A stretch of 64,000 nt of DNA from Clostridium sp. MD294 (lineage in GTDB: Bacteria; Bacillota; Clostridia; Lachnospirales; Anaerotignaceae). The stretch lies in NCBI RefSeq assembly GCF_000364165.2, contig NZ_CP097810.1, positions 1,862,130-1,926,129 on the forward strand, given 5' to 3'. Shown in pieces: positions 16,321-25,770 of this stretch. The position numbers and the translations under genes are program-made. How positions within the stretch are numbered: position 1 is the stretch's first letter; each line of letters begins with the position of its first letter. The notes below the pieces were generated by a model. It was given only the letters and a program-made list of their open reading frames with translations, did not search any database and was not told the DNA's origin.

Positions 16321-16369
16321 ATATTGACAGTGTAAAGATACTGTGATATTATCTTTACAGTGTCAATAT
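16321..16369 (+). promoter_or_regulatory. TetR promoter fully embedded in a 20-bp inverted repeat
   Basis: TTGACA (16324-16329) and TATTAT (16347-16352) are 17 bp apart. The surrounding 20-bp arms (16321-16340 and 16350-16369) are complementary at 19 of 20 positions. The half-site ACAGT/ACTGT appears three times. This is a textbook autorepressor operator. Confidence 0.72.
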
Positions 16370-16383
16370 TTGGAGGTGATAAT

Positions 16384-17016
16384 TTGGAACAAAAACCATA
16401 CCATCATGGCAATTTAAGAAATACATTGATTGAAGTGGGTATTGCTTTACTAAATGAACAAGGACAGGAGAATTTTTCACTTAGAAAAGTAGCAACAAAA
16501 TGTGGTGTAAGTCATGCCGCACCTTATAGCCATTTTGAAAATAAAGAGGCTCTTATAGAAGCAATGAAACAACACGTTACAAAACAATTTACACAAGTAT
16601 TAGAACAAACAATACAACAACACAAAAATGATTTAGATATTATGCTTTATTTAGGAAATGCGTATATTTCTTTTTTTGTAGAGCATAAACAATATTTTAC
16701 ATTTTTATATGGAAAATCAGGAATACAATTTGATTTTACAGAAAATGGAATATTAAAAAATAATTATACACCTTGTAATATTTTTAAAAAAGCAGCATTT
16801 GATATTATGGAAAAAATAGAATATCCTCCTCAAAAGCGTTTAGATGCTCTAATTGCTATGATTGCATTAGTACATGGCATTACTGCAATGCTTACAACAC
16901 AACAAATATTGTATGAAGGAGATTGTAAAAATTTATTAAAAAATTCTATATCTGCAAATGCACTATTTACAGATATTGTTACAAAACAAAAACAGAAAAA
17001 AGGAGAATTTTTATGA
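16384..17016 (+). CDS. TetR-family regulator, TTG start
   Basis: The 210-residue product has an N-terminal TetR helix-turn-helix (about 20-60, FSLRKVATKCGVSHAAPYSHF) and a helical ligand domain with a TetR C-terminal WHG-like fold. The TTG at 16384 is preferred, as GGAGG lies 7 bp upstream; an upstream in-frame GTG would lie inside the operator. The gene overlaps the EFR1 gene by 4 bp, so the repressor probably controls the flavodoxin-ferredoxin protein as well as itself. The inducer is unknown. Confidence 0.88.
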   Translation: MEQKPYHHGNLRNTLIEVGIALLNEQGQENFSLRKVATKCGVSHAAPYSHFENKEALIEAMKQHVTKQFTQVLEQTIQQHKNDLDIMLYLGNAYISFFVEHKQYFTFLYGKSGIQFDFTENGILKNNYTPCNIFKKAAFDIMEKIEYPPQKRLDALIAMIALVHGITAMLTTQQILYEGDCKNLLKNSISANALFTDIVTKQKQKKGEFL

Positions 17017-17774
17017 GTGGAATAATTTATTATTTTTCAGCAACGGGAAATAGCTTACAAGCAGCAAAAATCATAGCGAAAAAAATAGATGCAGAAGTTG
17101 TTAAAATTACAAATAAGACATCAATAGTGTGTAATGAAGATGTTGTTGGATTTGTATATCCTACATTTTATTGGGGATTGCCAGCATTGGTAGCACGTTT
17201 TGCTAAAAAATTGAAAATAGAAGGAAATCCTTATATATTTGCTGTAACAACTTGTGGGCTTTCCAGCGGGGGAGCATTAGGGCAATTAAATGATATATTA
17301 AATAAAAAAGGACAACAGCTAAATTTTGGAAAAACGATTAGAACTGTAGCAAATAACATTACAAAATATCGTATAAGACAAAAATCTATAGCAAAATTAG
17401 TACAATCTGAAAATAAAAAAGCAAATAAAATTGCAGAAGCAGTTGCCAAAAAACAAAAAAATAATATACCAAAAGTAGGTGTTATTTCAAAAGCATTTTA
17501 CAAATTATATTTAAAAGAATACCCTAATAGTGATAATGGATTTTATATAACAAACGATTGTATTTCATGTGGTATTTGTCAGCAAGTATGTCCTTCTAAT
17601 AATATTATATTGAAAGATGGTAAACCTATTTTTCAACACCATTGTGAAAATTGTCTTGCGTGTCTGCACTGGTGTCCTAAAAATGCAATAGAGTGGAAAA
17701 AAGCGACAGTAGGAAAACAACGCTATTGTCATCCACAGATTTCTTGCAGCGAATTAAAAACAAATAAGGAGTAA
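17013..17774 (+). CDS. EFR1-family flavodoxin-ferredoxin fusion
   Basis: Residues 1-150 are a flavodoxin fold with the FMN phosphate loop FSATGNSLQAA and the YPTFYWGLPALVARF segment. Residues 180-235 carry two 4Fe-4S motifs (CISCGICQQVCPSNNI and CENCLACLHWCPKNAI). This order is characteristic of EFR1-family proteins of anaerobes, which are thought to move electrons between FMN and clusters. It lies in a TetR-controlled operon with 4-bp overlap. The next gene (DUF2461) starts 5 bp downstream. Confidence 0.9.
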   Translation: MSGIIYYFSATGNSLQAAKIIAKKIDAEVVKITNKTSIVCNEDVVGFVYPTFYWGLPALVARFAKKLKIEGNPYIFAVTTCGLSSGGALGQLNDILNKKGQQLNFGKTIRTVANNITKYRIRQKSIAKLVQSENKKANKIAEAVAKKQKNNIPKVGVISKAFYKLYLKEYPNSDNGFYITNDCISCGICQQVCPSNNIILKDGKPIFQHHCENCLACLHWCPKNAIEWKKATVGKQRYCHPQISCSELKTNKE

Positions 17775-17778
17775 TCGT

Positions 17779-18441
17779 ATGGCTATTTCTGAGAAAACAT
17801 TAGAATTTTTGTGGGAAAATAGAATAAAAAATAATCGTGAGTGGTATATAGAACATAAAAGTGAATTTCAACAATTTGTATTAATACCTATGATAGAATT
17901 AGTAGAGCAATTAGAAAAAACACTTCATGAAATTGACCCTTTGCTTATTGTAATACCTAAAATAGGGAAAAGTATTTCTAGAGTATATAGAGATATTCGA
18001 TTTTCAAAAGATAAAACATTGTATAGAGATGTTATGTGGTGTGTTTTTGCGAGAGATAAAAAGAAATATAGTTCTCCTGTATTTTTTATAGAATTTTGTC
18101 CTACGTTTTTTAGATATGGCTGTGGATATTATGAAGCACCACCAAAACAAATGGAAATGCTTCGTCAGTTGATATTAAAAGAAGATAAACGATTTTTAGA
18201 AGCAAAAAAAGCATATGAAAAACAAAATTTATTTGAAATAGATGGAGAATTTTATAAAAGAAATCGTTTTGCAGAACAGCCTAAAGAATTGCAAAATTGG
18301 TTGAATAGAAAAAGTATTAGTTTTATCAAAACAAGTAAAGACTTTCAAACATTGTATCGTGATGACTTTTATAAAGAATTGGAAGAAGGATTTCGTATAT
18401 TGGCACCTATGTATTATTTTTTGATTGCAGCAGGAGAATAA
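17779..18441 (+). CDS. DUF2461 family protein
   Basis: The 220-residue product matches DUF2461 (TIGR02453 type), with LWENRIKNNREWYIEHK near the start, a SRVYRDIRFSKDKTLYR motif, and a GCGYYEAPPKQM segment. No catalytic role is established. AAGGAG lies 5 bp from the end of the EFR1 gene, so all three genes probably form one TetR-controlled transcript. A strong terminator follows. Confidence 0.82.
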   Translation: MAISEKTLEFLWENRIKNNREWYIEHKSEFQQFVLIPMIELVEQLEKTLHEIDPLLIVIPKIGKSISRVYRDIRFSKDKTLYRDVMWCVFARDKKKYSSPVFFIEFCPTFFRYGCGYYEAPPKQMEMLRQLILKEDKRFLEAKKAYEKQNLFEIDGEFYKRNRFAEQPKELQNWLNRKSISFIKTSKDFQTLYRDDFYKELEEGFRILAPMYYFLIAAGE

Positions 18442-18452
18442 AAAATAAATTA

Positions 18453-18500
18453 TCACTCACCTAATAATTTGCTGATATTTTAGGTGAGTGAAACTTTTTT
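18453..18500 (+). terminator. Rho-independent terminator
   Basis: TCACTCACCTAA (18453-18464) pairs perfectly with TTAGGTGAGTGA (18480-18491), followed by a T tract at 18495-18500. Confidence 0.82.
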
Positions 18501-18509
18501 ATTACATAA

Positions 18510-18878
18510 TTAAATTAATATTAATGTATTACCAAATGGTATGATAGAAATGACCAGCATTGAAAAAATTCCATATACTCCTTGCATTAAAATACCAAAA
18601 ATATAAAAACTTACTAAAATACACAAATTAAAAATATTAAATAAAAATCTTGCCGTTCGTAAAAATTTGCAATGACGAAATAGTGTAAAATGAAATACTA
18701 TGCTATAAAATCCAGTCCAAAAAAAATCTCCAAAATCTAATAAATCACCGTTCCAAATATAAAAGCTAATATTTCCAAAAAACAGAAAAGGAAGTATAAA
18801 ACAAAATGTTGTAAATAGAGCAACAATATATTTATTATTTTGTACAGTATTTTGTAATAATTTTAATTTTTGTATCAT
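18510..18878 (-). CDS. Small membrane protein, function unknown
   Basis: The 122-residue product has four hydrophobic segments (about 19-36, 50-66, 77-95, 100-120) with Lys/Arg-rich ends, so it is a likely integral membrane protein. AAAGGA lies 9 bp upstream of the ATG. The gene lies downstream of the DJ-1 gene on the same strand with a hairpin between them. No family is recognised. Confidence 0.65.
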   Translation of the reverse strand: MIQKLKLLQNTVQNNKYIVALFTTFCFILPFLFFGNISFYIWNGDLLDFGDFFWTGFYSIVFHFTLFRHCKFLRTARFLFNIFNLCILVSFYIFGILMQGVYGIFSMLVISIIPFGNTLILI

Positions 18879-18906
18879 TATACATTTATCCTTTTTTATA
18901 AATATA

Positions 18907-18928
18907 GCCTCAAGACTTTACTTGAGGC
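18907..18928 (-). terminator. Weak terminator-like hairpin after the DJ-1 gene
   Basis: GCCTCAAG pairs with CTTGAGGC around a 6-nt loop. The T tract on the - strand is interrupted, so termination may be partial. Confidence 0.4.
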
Positions 18929-18942
18929 TTGAGTGTTATTTA

Positions 18943-19542
18943 TTACATACTAGGCATAGCTGCAGTATATACACCTAATTTATGGAAATTGTACCATTCT
19001 ATAATGCTTTTTTCACTGGCTATATTTAATGCAAATAAAATTTCTTTTGCAAACTCCATAGTTGCAGTACCGTTTGCTGTAATAATGTTTTTATCTCTAA
19101 CTGCTTGTTTTGAAATATATTTATTTTCTGCTGTATAAATAGAACCTGCCCATTGTTTTAAGTCATTTAAGTCATTGCTTGTATGATTTACATTATTTAA
19201 AGCACCTGTTGTAGCTAAAAAAGCTGATGCGTCACAAATACCTCCTAATATTTTTTGTTTTTGAAGGCAGTCATTTACAAGTGTTTTCACTTGTTTAGAA
19301 TTTTCATTTCTCCACGTCATTCCGCCTATTAAAATGAGAGCTTCATAATCATTTGGTACAGATGAAATATCATAATCAGGCAATACTTTAAATCCACCTA
19401 TTGACTGTACAAAATCTTTTGACAATGATACTGTTTTAATATCATATTGTCCTTGACATAACATATTGATTGCAGATGCTATATAAGCGGCCTCCCAATC
19501 TGCATACTGTTGTAAAATCACAAATAAAATTGTTTTTTTCAT
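18943..19542 (-). CDS. DJ-1/PfpI family protein (type 1 glutamine amidotransferase-like)
   Basis: The 199-residue protein has the DJ-1/PfpI fold signatures: MKKTILFVILQQYADWE, the ALILIGG strand and the nucleophile elbow GGICDASAFLA with a Cys at about 101. Members act as chaperones, deglycases or hydrolases; the substrate is unknown here. It is nearest to the YdeA/PfpI group of Firmicutes. The - strand start has a modest AAAGAGAGG ribosome site. Confidence 0.85.
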   Translation of the reverse strand: MKKTILFVILQQYADWEAAYIASAINMLCQGQYDIKTVSLSKDFVQSIGGFKVLPDYDISSVPNDYEALILIGGMTWRNENSKQVKTLVNDCLQKQKILGGICDASAFLATTGALNNVNHTSNDLNDLKQWAGSIYTAENKYISKQAVRDKNIITANGTATMEFAKEILFALNIASEKSIIEWYNFHKLGVYTAAMPSM

Positions 19543-19578
19543 ACTGAAGTACCTCTCTTTTTAAAATTAATATTATTT

Positions 19579-21015
19579 TTAGTAAGCTCTACCCCAATAA
19601 ACCATATGTTTGGCAGGTTTACCACAGCAGATACAAGTATCTGAAATATGTTCCTGCTCAAAAGGAATACAACGAGAAGTTGCAGCAGTTTTTTCTTTTA
19701 TAGCATCTTCACAGGCTTGGTCACCACACCACATTGCTTTAATAAATCCAGGTGTTTCATTGATTTGTTTTTCAAATTCTTCCATTGTTTTTGCTACATA
19801 TGTTTTAGAATTACGACGCTCTGTTGCTCTTTGTAATAAATTGTATTGTATTTCTTCTAAAAGTTGTTTTACTCTTGCTTGTAAATTATCTATAGAAACA
19901 ATTTCTTTTTCACCAGTATCACGACGAGCTAACACAACTTGATTTTTTTCAATATCTTTAGGGCCTATTTCTAAACGAATTGGTACACCTTTCATTTCAT
20001 ATTCACTAAATTTCCAGCCAGCAGATTTATCACTATCGTCTAATTTTACCCTGCAAACATTAGATAACATAGTTTTTAATTCTTCTGCTTTTTGTAATAC
20101 ACCTTCTTTATGCTGTGCAATAGGTATCATAATCACTTGTGTAGGTGCAATTTTTGGAGGAAGTACAAGACCACTGTTGTCACCATGTACCATAATAATA
20201 GCACCAATTAAACGAGTAGTTGTGCCCCAAGAAGTTTGATGTACATATTGTAATTGATTGTTTTTGTCTGTGTATTGTATTTCAAATGCTTTTGCAAAAC
20301 CATCTCCAAAATTGTGACTTGTACCAGATTGTAATGCTTTGCCATCATGCATTAAACTTTCAATAGTATAGGTTGCTTTTGCTCCTGCAAAACGTTCTTT
20401 TGCTGTTTTTTCTCCTTTTATAACAGGAATTGCTAGTACATCGTGGCAAAAGTCCGCATAAACATTTAACATTTTAATGGTTTCTTGTTGTGCTTCTTCT
20501 GCAGTAGCATGAGCAGTGTGTCCTTCCTGCCATAAAAATTCTGTTGTTCTCAAAAATGGCCTTGTTGTTTTTTCCCAACGTACTACAGAGCACCATTGAT
20601 TGTAAAGTTTTGGCAAATCTCTGTAAGATTGTATAATATTAGAATAATGTTCGCAAAATAATGTTTCAGAAGTAGGACGTACACAAATTCTTTCTTGTAA
20701 TTCAGTTTCTCCGCCATGTGTTACCCAAGCAACTTCTGGTGCAAAACCTTCCACATGGTCTTTTTCTTTTTGCAAAAGACTTTCTGGTATAAACATAGGC
20801 ATATATACATTTTCGTGTCCTGTTTGTTTAAAACGTTCGTCCATTTGTTTTTGTATGAGTTCCCATATTGCATAGCCATAAGGGCGTATAATCATACAAC
20901 CTTTTAATTGAGAATAGTCTGTCAAATCAGCTTTTTTTACAACATCAGTATACCATTGTGCAAAATCTTTTTCCATATCAGTAATTGCTTCTACTAATTT
21001 TTTTTCTTTTACCAT
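19579..21015 (-). CDS. proS: Prolyl-tRNA synthetase, archaeal/eukaryotic type (ProS type 3)
   Basis: At 478 residues, lacking the bacterial editing insertion, this is the short ProS. Class II motifs include [37 protein letters not shown] and the C-terminal zinc-type domain with CIPFEQ and CICCGKPA, ending in Tyr as usual for this class. It charges tRNA-Pro. AGGAGG precedes the ATG. A proline-type T-box leader lies upstream on the same strand, so it is expected to be induced by uncharged tRNA-Pro. Confidence 0.96.
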   Translation of the reverse strand: MVKEKKLVEAITDMEKDFAQWYTDVVKKADLTDYSQLKGCMIIRPYGYAIWELIQKQMDERFKQTGHENVYMPMFIPESLLQKEKDHVEGFAPEVAWVTHGGETELQERICVRPTSETLFCEHYSNIIQSYRDLPKLYNQWCSVVRWEKTTRPFLRTTEFLWQEGHTAHATAEEAQQETIKMLNVYADFCHDVLAIPVIKGEKTAKERFAGAKATYTIESLMHDGKALQSGTSHNFGDGFAKAFEIQYTDKNNQLQYVHQTSWGTTTRLIGAIIMVHGDNSGLVLPPKIAPTQVIMIPIAQHKEGVLQKAEELKTMLSNVCRVKLDDSDKSAGWKFSEYEMKGVPIRLEIGPKDIEKNQVVLARRDTGEKEIVSIDNLQARVKQLLEEIQYNLLQRATERRNSKTYVAKTMEEFEKQINETPGFIKAMWCGDQACEDAIKEKTAATSRCIPFEQEHISDTCICCGKPAKHMVYWGRAY

Positions 21016-21058
21016 AATTTCATTCCTCCTAATTTGATTAAAATATCATCAAGGGCAT

Positions 21059-21285
21059 AAAAAAAGACTTGCTTCCCTTATAAAAGGGGTCAAGTCACGA
21101 CGGTACCACCCTTATTGATAATAATAAATATTATCCACTCTATACCTTATAACGTAGGTAACGCTGTGTTTTAGCACAGAACTCAAGAAGTAGGTTCAAA
21201 AAGATTTGTTTAGGCTTTCAGCAAACGCCTTTTCTCTGTACACAAAGAGCTTTTTTAATAGTCTTCTGTCATCATTTCTTCTTAT
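21059..21285 (-). promoter_or_regulatory. T-box leader (proline) upstream of proS
   Basis: On the - strand the T-box sequence AGGGTGGTACCGTCG is at 21099-21113. It is followed by a GACTTG...CAAGTC terminator stem with seven T residues (21059-21065). A CCT in GAACCTACTTC (about 21195) is a plausible Pro specifier codon. Antitermination by uncharged tRNA-Pro would release proS. Confidence 0.87.
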
Positions 21286-21291
21286 TTTTTT

Positions 21292-21320
21292 ATGATACAT
21301 ATAGCATAATAAAAAGTCAA
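21292..21320 (-). promoter_or_regulatory. Sigma-A promoter of the proS leader
   Basis: Read on the - strand, TTGACT (21315-21320) and TATCAT (21292-21297) are 17 bp apart, starting transcription close to the T-box 5' end. Confidence 0.65.
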
Positions 21321-21342
21321 GAAAAATTTTATAAAATATACA

Positions 21343-21371
21343 TTGTGACTTTTTTTGCTAAGTGCTATACT
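21343..21371 (+). promoter_or_regulatory. Sigma-A promoter of the M29 aminopeptidase gene
   Basis: TTGTGA (21343-21348) and TATACT (21366-21371) are 17 bp apart, 35 bp before the start codon. Confidence 0.65.
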
Positions 21372-21405
21372 GAAAAAAATAAAAATGAAAGAAAGGAATA
21401 ACGAC

Positions 21406-22524
21406 ATGAGAGATGAAAGACTGGAAAAATTAGCAGATGTGCTTGTAAAATATTCTACAGGAGTAAAAGCAGGAGATGATGTTTGTATTTCAGCAGAAGA
21501 TTGTGCACTACCTTTTATACAGGCAGTTGCAAGAGCAGCAGTTAGAGCAGGAGGAATTGTACGTTATTTTGTAGATATGCCTAATGTAGATGCTATGATT
21601 GTGAAGGAAGGAAATGACACACAAATTGCACAGCCTAATTTTCGTTTTGGAGAATGTGCAAAAAGTGATGTTTGGATTAGTGCGTGGGGAAGTGATAATG
21701 TAAAAACATTTCAAAATGTGGACAGTGAAAAATTGAAAATGAGAAGATTGGCAAATCAGCAAAATAGAAAAATTTATTCTAAAAGAATGGGAGAAGGCTC
21801 TTTAAAATGGTGTGGTACACAATTTCCTACAAATGGTGATGCACAAAATGCAGGTATGAGTTTAGAAGAATATGAAGATTTTGTGTATCAAGCAGGTTTT
21901 TTAGATGCAGAAAATCCTGTTGAAAAATGGAAAGAAATAGAAAGCTATCAACAAAAATGGGTAGAATATTTAAACACTAAAAAACAACTGCATATTATTT
22001 CAAAAGATACAGATATTACAGTAAATATTTGTGGAAGAAAATGGATAAATTGTTGTGGAAAAGAAAATTTTCCAGATGGAGAAATATTTACCTCTCCTGT
22101 AGAAAATGATATTAATGGATATATTACATTTTCTTATCCATCTATTATAAATGGGCATGAATTTGAAGAAGTAAAATTAGTAGTAAAACAAGGTAAAATA
22201 ATAGAAGCAAGCTGTAAAAATGAACAAAAACAAAAAGACTTGCTTTCTTATATTGATACAGATGAGGGTTCTCGTTATTTTGGAGAAGTAGCAATCGGTA
22301 CAAACTATGGCATACAAAAGCATACAAAAAATATATTATTTGATGAAAAAATAGGTGGCTCTATTCATATGGCTATAGGGGAAGCATTTCAAGAAGCTGG
22401 TGGAAAAAATGAGTCAGCAATACATTGGGATATGATAAATGACATGAAACAGCAAGGTGAAATTTATGCAGACGGACAACTTTTTTATAAAAATGGTCAT
22501 TTTATAGAGGAAGTGTTATACTAG
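21406..22524 (+). CDS. M29-family aminopeptidase
   Basis: The 372-residue product matches the M29 thermophilic aminopeptidase family (AmpS/AmpT). Metal-ligand motifs are visible: FPDGEIFTSP (Glu), FGEVAIGTN (Glu), SIHMAIGEA (His) and IHWDMI (His/Asp). The enzyme removes N-terminal residues from peptides in the cytoplasm using two metal ions. The ATG at 21406 has AAAGG 9 bp upstream; an earlier in-frame start would overlap the promoter. Confidence 0.92.
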   Translation: MRDERLEKLADVLVKYSTGVKAGDDVCISAEDCALPFIQAVARAAVRAGGIVRYFVDMPNVDAMIVKEGNDTQIAQPNFRFGECAKSDVWISAWGSDNVKTFQNVDSEKLKMRRLANQQNRKIYSKRMGEGSLKWCGTQFPTNGDAQNAGMSLEEYEDFVYQAGFLDAENPVEKWKEIESYQQKWVEYLNTKKQLHIISKDTDITVNICGRKWINCCGKENFPDGEIFTSPVENDINGYITFSYPSIINGHEFEEVKLVVKQGKIIEASCKNEQKQKDLLSYIDTDEGSRYFGEVAIGTNYGIQKHTKNILFDEKIGGSIHMAIGEAFQEAGGKNESAIHWDMINDMKQQGEIYADGQLFYKNGHFIEEVLY

Positions 22525-22645
22525 TACTATCTTTTTCAACACAATAGCATTGCTTTTGCTGTGAAATTATGGTATCTTATAAGATAGTTTTAAAGTGTCA
22601 AATTTTGATACTGTGACATTGAGTGATAAAGGAGAGAATAAAAAA

Positions 22646-23974
22646 ATGGATTTTGTAACAGGAAGCTGTGAAGCAAAAGATATGGAATTTTCTGATTTAA
22701 TGCAAGCAGAAGATAATTCTATTGTAAAAACACATGGTATGGTTTATTCCATTAAAAATATGGGAGATTTTGGATTTTTAACATTACGTAAAAGAGATGG
22801 TTTAGTACAATGTGTGTTTAATAAAGAAGAGTCTAATTTTGCATTAGAAGATTTAGGTGTTGAAATGTCTATTAATGTAGAAGGAAAACTAAAAAAAGAT
22901 GAAAGAGCACCAGGTGGCTTTGAAATTCATTTATTAAATGCAGAAGTATTAACAAAGCCTAAAGAAGCTCCTGCTATCAATCTTTCTAAAAGAAAATTAG
23001 GAATGTCTTTAGAAACAAATATTGCACAGCGTCCTATTACATTGAGAAATAATAGAGAACGTGCAATATTTAAAATACAAGAAGGTGTTATTAGAGGATT
23101 TAGAGAATATTTTAGTAAAAATGGCTTTACTGAAATCAATACACCTAAAATTGTAGCAAGTGGTGCAGAAGGCGGTGCAAATATATTCAAATTAGATTAT
23201 TTTGGTAAAAAAGCATATTTAGCACAAAGTCCTCAGTTTTATAAACAGATGCTTGTAGGTGTTTATGAAAAAGTATTTGAAATCAGTCACGTTTTTAGAG
23301 CAGAAAAACATAATACAACAAGGCATTTGAATGAATATATTGGCATTGATATGGAAATGGGATTTATTGATAGTTTTGTAGATTTAATGGAAGTAGAAAC
23401 AGGTGCATTGAAATATACTATGGAATTATTAAAAAGAGAGTATGCAAGAGAAATAAAAATATTAAATGTACCTATACCAGAAATTGATACTATCCCTACA
23501 GTGAAATTTAAAGATGCAAAAGAAATGATTGCAAAAGAATATAATAGAAAAATAAAAGACCCTTATGATTTAGAACCAGAAGAAGAACAACTGATTTCTA
23601 AATTGTTTGCAGAAAAATATAATAGTGAATTTGTTTTTGTAACACATTACCCTGTAAAAAAACGTCCTTTCTATGCTATGGACGACCCAGAAAATGATAA
23701 ATTTACATTGAGCTTTGACTTATTGTTTAGAGGAATGGAAATTACAACAGGTGGACAAAGAATACATGATTATGATACACAAGTAGCAAAAATGCAATCA
23801 AAAGGTTTAAATGCTGAAGATTTTGAGAGTTATTTGATGATACACAAACATGGTATGCCACCTCATGGCGGTTGGGGCATTGGTTTAGAAAGACTTTGTA
23901 TGAAGTTATTAGATGAAACGAATGTACGTGTAGCTACTATGTTCCCAAGGGATATGAGCAGATTAGAACCATAA
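22646..23974 (+). CDS. aspS: Aspartyl-tRNA synthetase, archaeal type, probably non-discriminating
   Basis: The 442-residue enzyme has an OB-fold anticodon domain (about 20-110) and a class IIb core with FTEINTPKIVASGAEGGANIF, FRAEKHNTTRHLNEY and the C-terminal GWGIGLERL. It lacks the GAD insertion of bacterial AspRS, so it is of the archaeal/eukaryotic short type. It is directly followed by gatC, gatA and gatB. The likely role is to charge both tRNA-Asp and tRNA-Asn with Asp, the latter then being amidated by GatCAB. AAAGGAG lies 11 bp before the ATG at 22646. Confidence 0.93.
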   Translation: MDFVTGSCEAKDMEFSDLMQAEDNSIVKTHGMVYSIKNMGDFGFLTLRKRDGLVQCVFNKEESNFALEDLGVEMSINVEGKLKKDERAPGGFEIHLLNAEVLTKPKEAPAINLSKRKLGMSLETNIAQRPITLRNNRERAIFKIQEGVIRGFREYFSKNGFTEINTPKIVASGAEGGANIFKLDYFGKKAYLAQSPQFYKQMLVGVYEKVFEISHVFRAEKHNTTRHLNEYIGIDMEMGFIDSFVDLMEVETGALKYTMELLKREYAREIKILNVPIPEIDTIPTVKFKDAKEMIAKEYNRKIKDPYDLEPEEEQLISKLFAEKYNSEFVFVTHYPVKKRPFYAMDDPENDKFTLSFDLLFRGMEITTGGQRIHDYDTQVAKMQSKGLNAEDFESYLMIHKHGMPPHGGWGIGLERLCMKLLDETNVRVATMFPRDMSRLEP

Positions 23975-24001
23975 TAGTACAAAGAAAGGAATGTTATAGA
24001 T

Positions 24002-24289
24002 ATGAAAATTACAGACGAATTGTTAGATTATATTGGAATACTAGCTCGTCTTCATATTTCAGAAGAAGAAAGGGAAAAAACAAAACAAGAAATCAATAAA
24101 ATTGTAGAATATATGGATATATTAAATGAATTAGATACAACAGGTATTGAAGCAATGAGCCATGCTTTTCCAGTAAAAAATGTATTTCGTGAAGATGCTG
24201 TACAGCCTTCTATAGAAAGAGAATATGTTATATTAAATGCCGCAAATAAAAAAGAAGGCTGTTTCAAAGTGCCAAAAGCAGTAGAATAG
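24002..24289 (+). CDS. gatC: Asp/Glu-tRNA amidotransferase subunit C
   Basis: The 95-residue protein begins MKITDELLDYIGILARLHIS and contains MSHAFPVKNVFREDA, the usual GatC pattern. It stabilises the GatA-GatB complex. It lies between aspS and gatA, with AAAGGAATG upstream. Confidence 0.93.
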   Translation: MKITDELLDYIGILARLHISEEEREKTKQEINKIVEYMDILNELDTTGIEAMSHAFPVKNVFREDAVQPSIEREYVILNAANKKEGCFKVPKAVE

Positions 24290-24302
24290 GAGGGTATAAA
24301 GT

Positions 24303-25754
24303 ATGGAGTTATGTCAGCTGTCAGCATTGGAGCTAGGCAAAAAAATAAAGTCAAAAGAAGTTGGCGTTGTAGAAGCAACAAAAGCTATTTTGGAAAATAT
24401 TCAAAATAAAGAACAAAAATATCATTGCTATGTTACTGTTTGTGAAAAAGAAGCATTGGCAGAAGCAGAAGCAGTACAAAAAAAGATAGATAGTGGAGAA
24501 TTGAATACACCTTTAGCAGGTGTACCAGCAGCAGTAAAAGATAATATGTGTACAAAAGGTATGCAAACATCTTGTTCTTCTCGTATGTTAGAAACATTTA
24601 AACCAGTTTATACTGCAACAGCAGTACAAAAATTGCAATATGCAGGTGCAGTTATAGTTGGTAAAACAAATATGGACGAGTTTGCTATGGGAAGTACATC
24701 AGAAACATCATATTTTGGCATTACTAAAAATCCTTGGAATGTAGAACACGTTCCTGGAGGAAGTAGTGGAGGTTCTGCTGCAGCGGTTGCTGCACAAGAA
24801 GCATATTATACATTAGGCTCTGATACAGGCGGTTCTATTAGACAACCAGCATCTTACTGTGGTATTACTGGTTTAAAACCAACTTATGGTACAGTATCCC
24901 GTTATGGTTTGATTGCTTATGCTTCTTCATTAGACCAAATTGGCCCTATGGGAAAAAATGTAGAAGATGTTGCTGAAATTTATAAAATAATTGCAGGACA
25001 TGACAAAAAAGATAGTACATCAGTGAACCAAGCAGCACCTAATTTTACATTATGTGAAGATATGAAAGGTAAAAAAATTGGTATTCCTGTAGACTTTTTT
25101 GGAGAAGGTATAGATATAGATGTAAAAGAAACGATTTATAGTGCTGCGAAAGTATATGAAAGTCTTGGTGCAACAATAGAAGAATTTAAAATGCCTACTA
25201 TTAAGTATGCTATTCCTGCTTATTATATTGCAGCCTGTGCGGAAGCAAGTAGTAACTTGTCAAGATACGATGGTATTAAATATGGTCATTGTGCAGAAAA
25301 ATATGATGATTTAGTAGATTTGTATTATCAATCCAGAAGCGAAGGATTTGGTTCAGAAGTAAAAAAGAGGATTTTAATAGGAGCATTTGTGTTAAGTAGT
25401 GGCTATTATGATGCGTATTATAATAAAGCATTACAAGTAAAAGCACTTATTAAACAATCTTATGATGATGCTTTTAGCAAATATGATTTTCTTTTGACAC
25501 CAACAGCACCTACTACAGCACCAAAAATAGGAGAAAGTTTTAAAGATACATTAAAAATGTATTTGAGTGATATTTGTACTGTTTCTGTTAATTTAGCAGG
25601 ACTTCCAGGACTTGTAGTACCTTGCGGATTTGATAAAACAGGGCTTCCTATTGGATTGCAGTTAATTGGAAAAGCTTTTAGTGAAGAAATATTATTAAAT
25701 GCAGGTTTTGCCTTCCAAAAAGCAACTGATTTTCATACAAAATCACCTAAATGA
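24303..25754 (+). CDS. gatA: Asp/Glu-tRNA amidotransferase subunit A
   Basis: The 483-residue amidase-signature protein carries the Ser-cisSer-Lys triad: Lys in AAVKDNMCTKGM (about 79), and the two Ser in GGSSGGSAAAVA (about 155) and DTGGSIRQPA. It releases ammonia from glutamine for GatB. It lies 13 bp after gatC and overlaps nothing downstream; the gatB ribosome site starts at its stop codon. Confidence 0.96.
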   Translation: MELCQLSALELGKKIKSKEVGVVEATKAILENIQNKEQKYHCYVTVCEKEALAEAEAVQKKIDSGELNTPLAGVPAAVKDNMCTKGMQTSCSSRMLETFKPVYTATAVQKLQYAGAVIVGKTNMDEFAMGSTSETSYFGITKNPWNVEHVPGGSSGGSAAAVAAQEAYYTLGSDTGGSIRQPASYCGITGLKPTYGTVSRYGLIAYASSLDQIGPMGKNVEDVAEIYKIIAGHDKKDSTSVNQAAPNFTLCEDMKGKKIGIPVDFFGEGIDIDVKETIYSAAKVYESLGATIEEFKMPTIKYAIPAYYIAACAEASSNLSRYDGIKYGHCAEKYDDLVDLYYQSRSEGFGSEVKKRILIGAFVLSSGYYDAYYNKALQVKALIKQSYDDAFSKYDFLLTPTAPTTAPKIGESFKDTLKMYLSDICTVSVNLAGLPGLVVPCGFDKTGLPIGLQLIGKAFSEEILLNAGFAFQKATDFHTKSPK

Positions 25755-25770
25755 AAGGAGGAATAATAAA

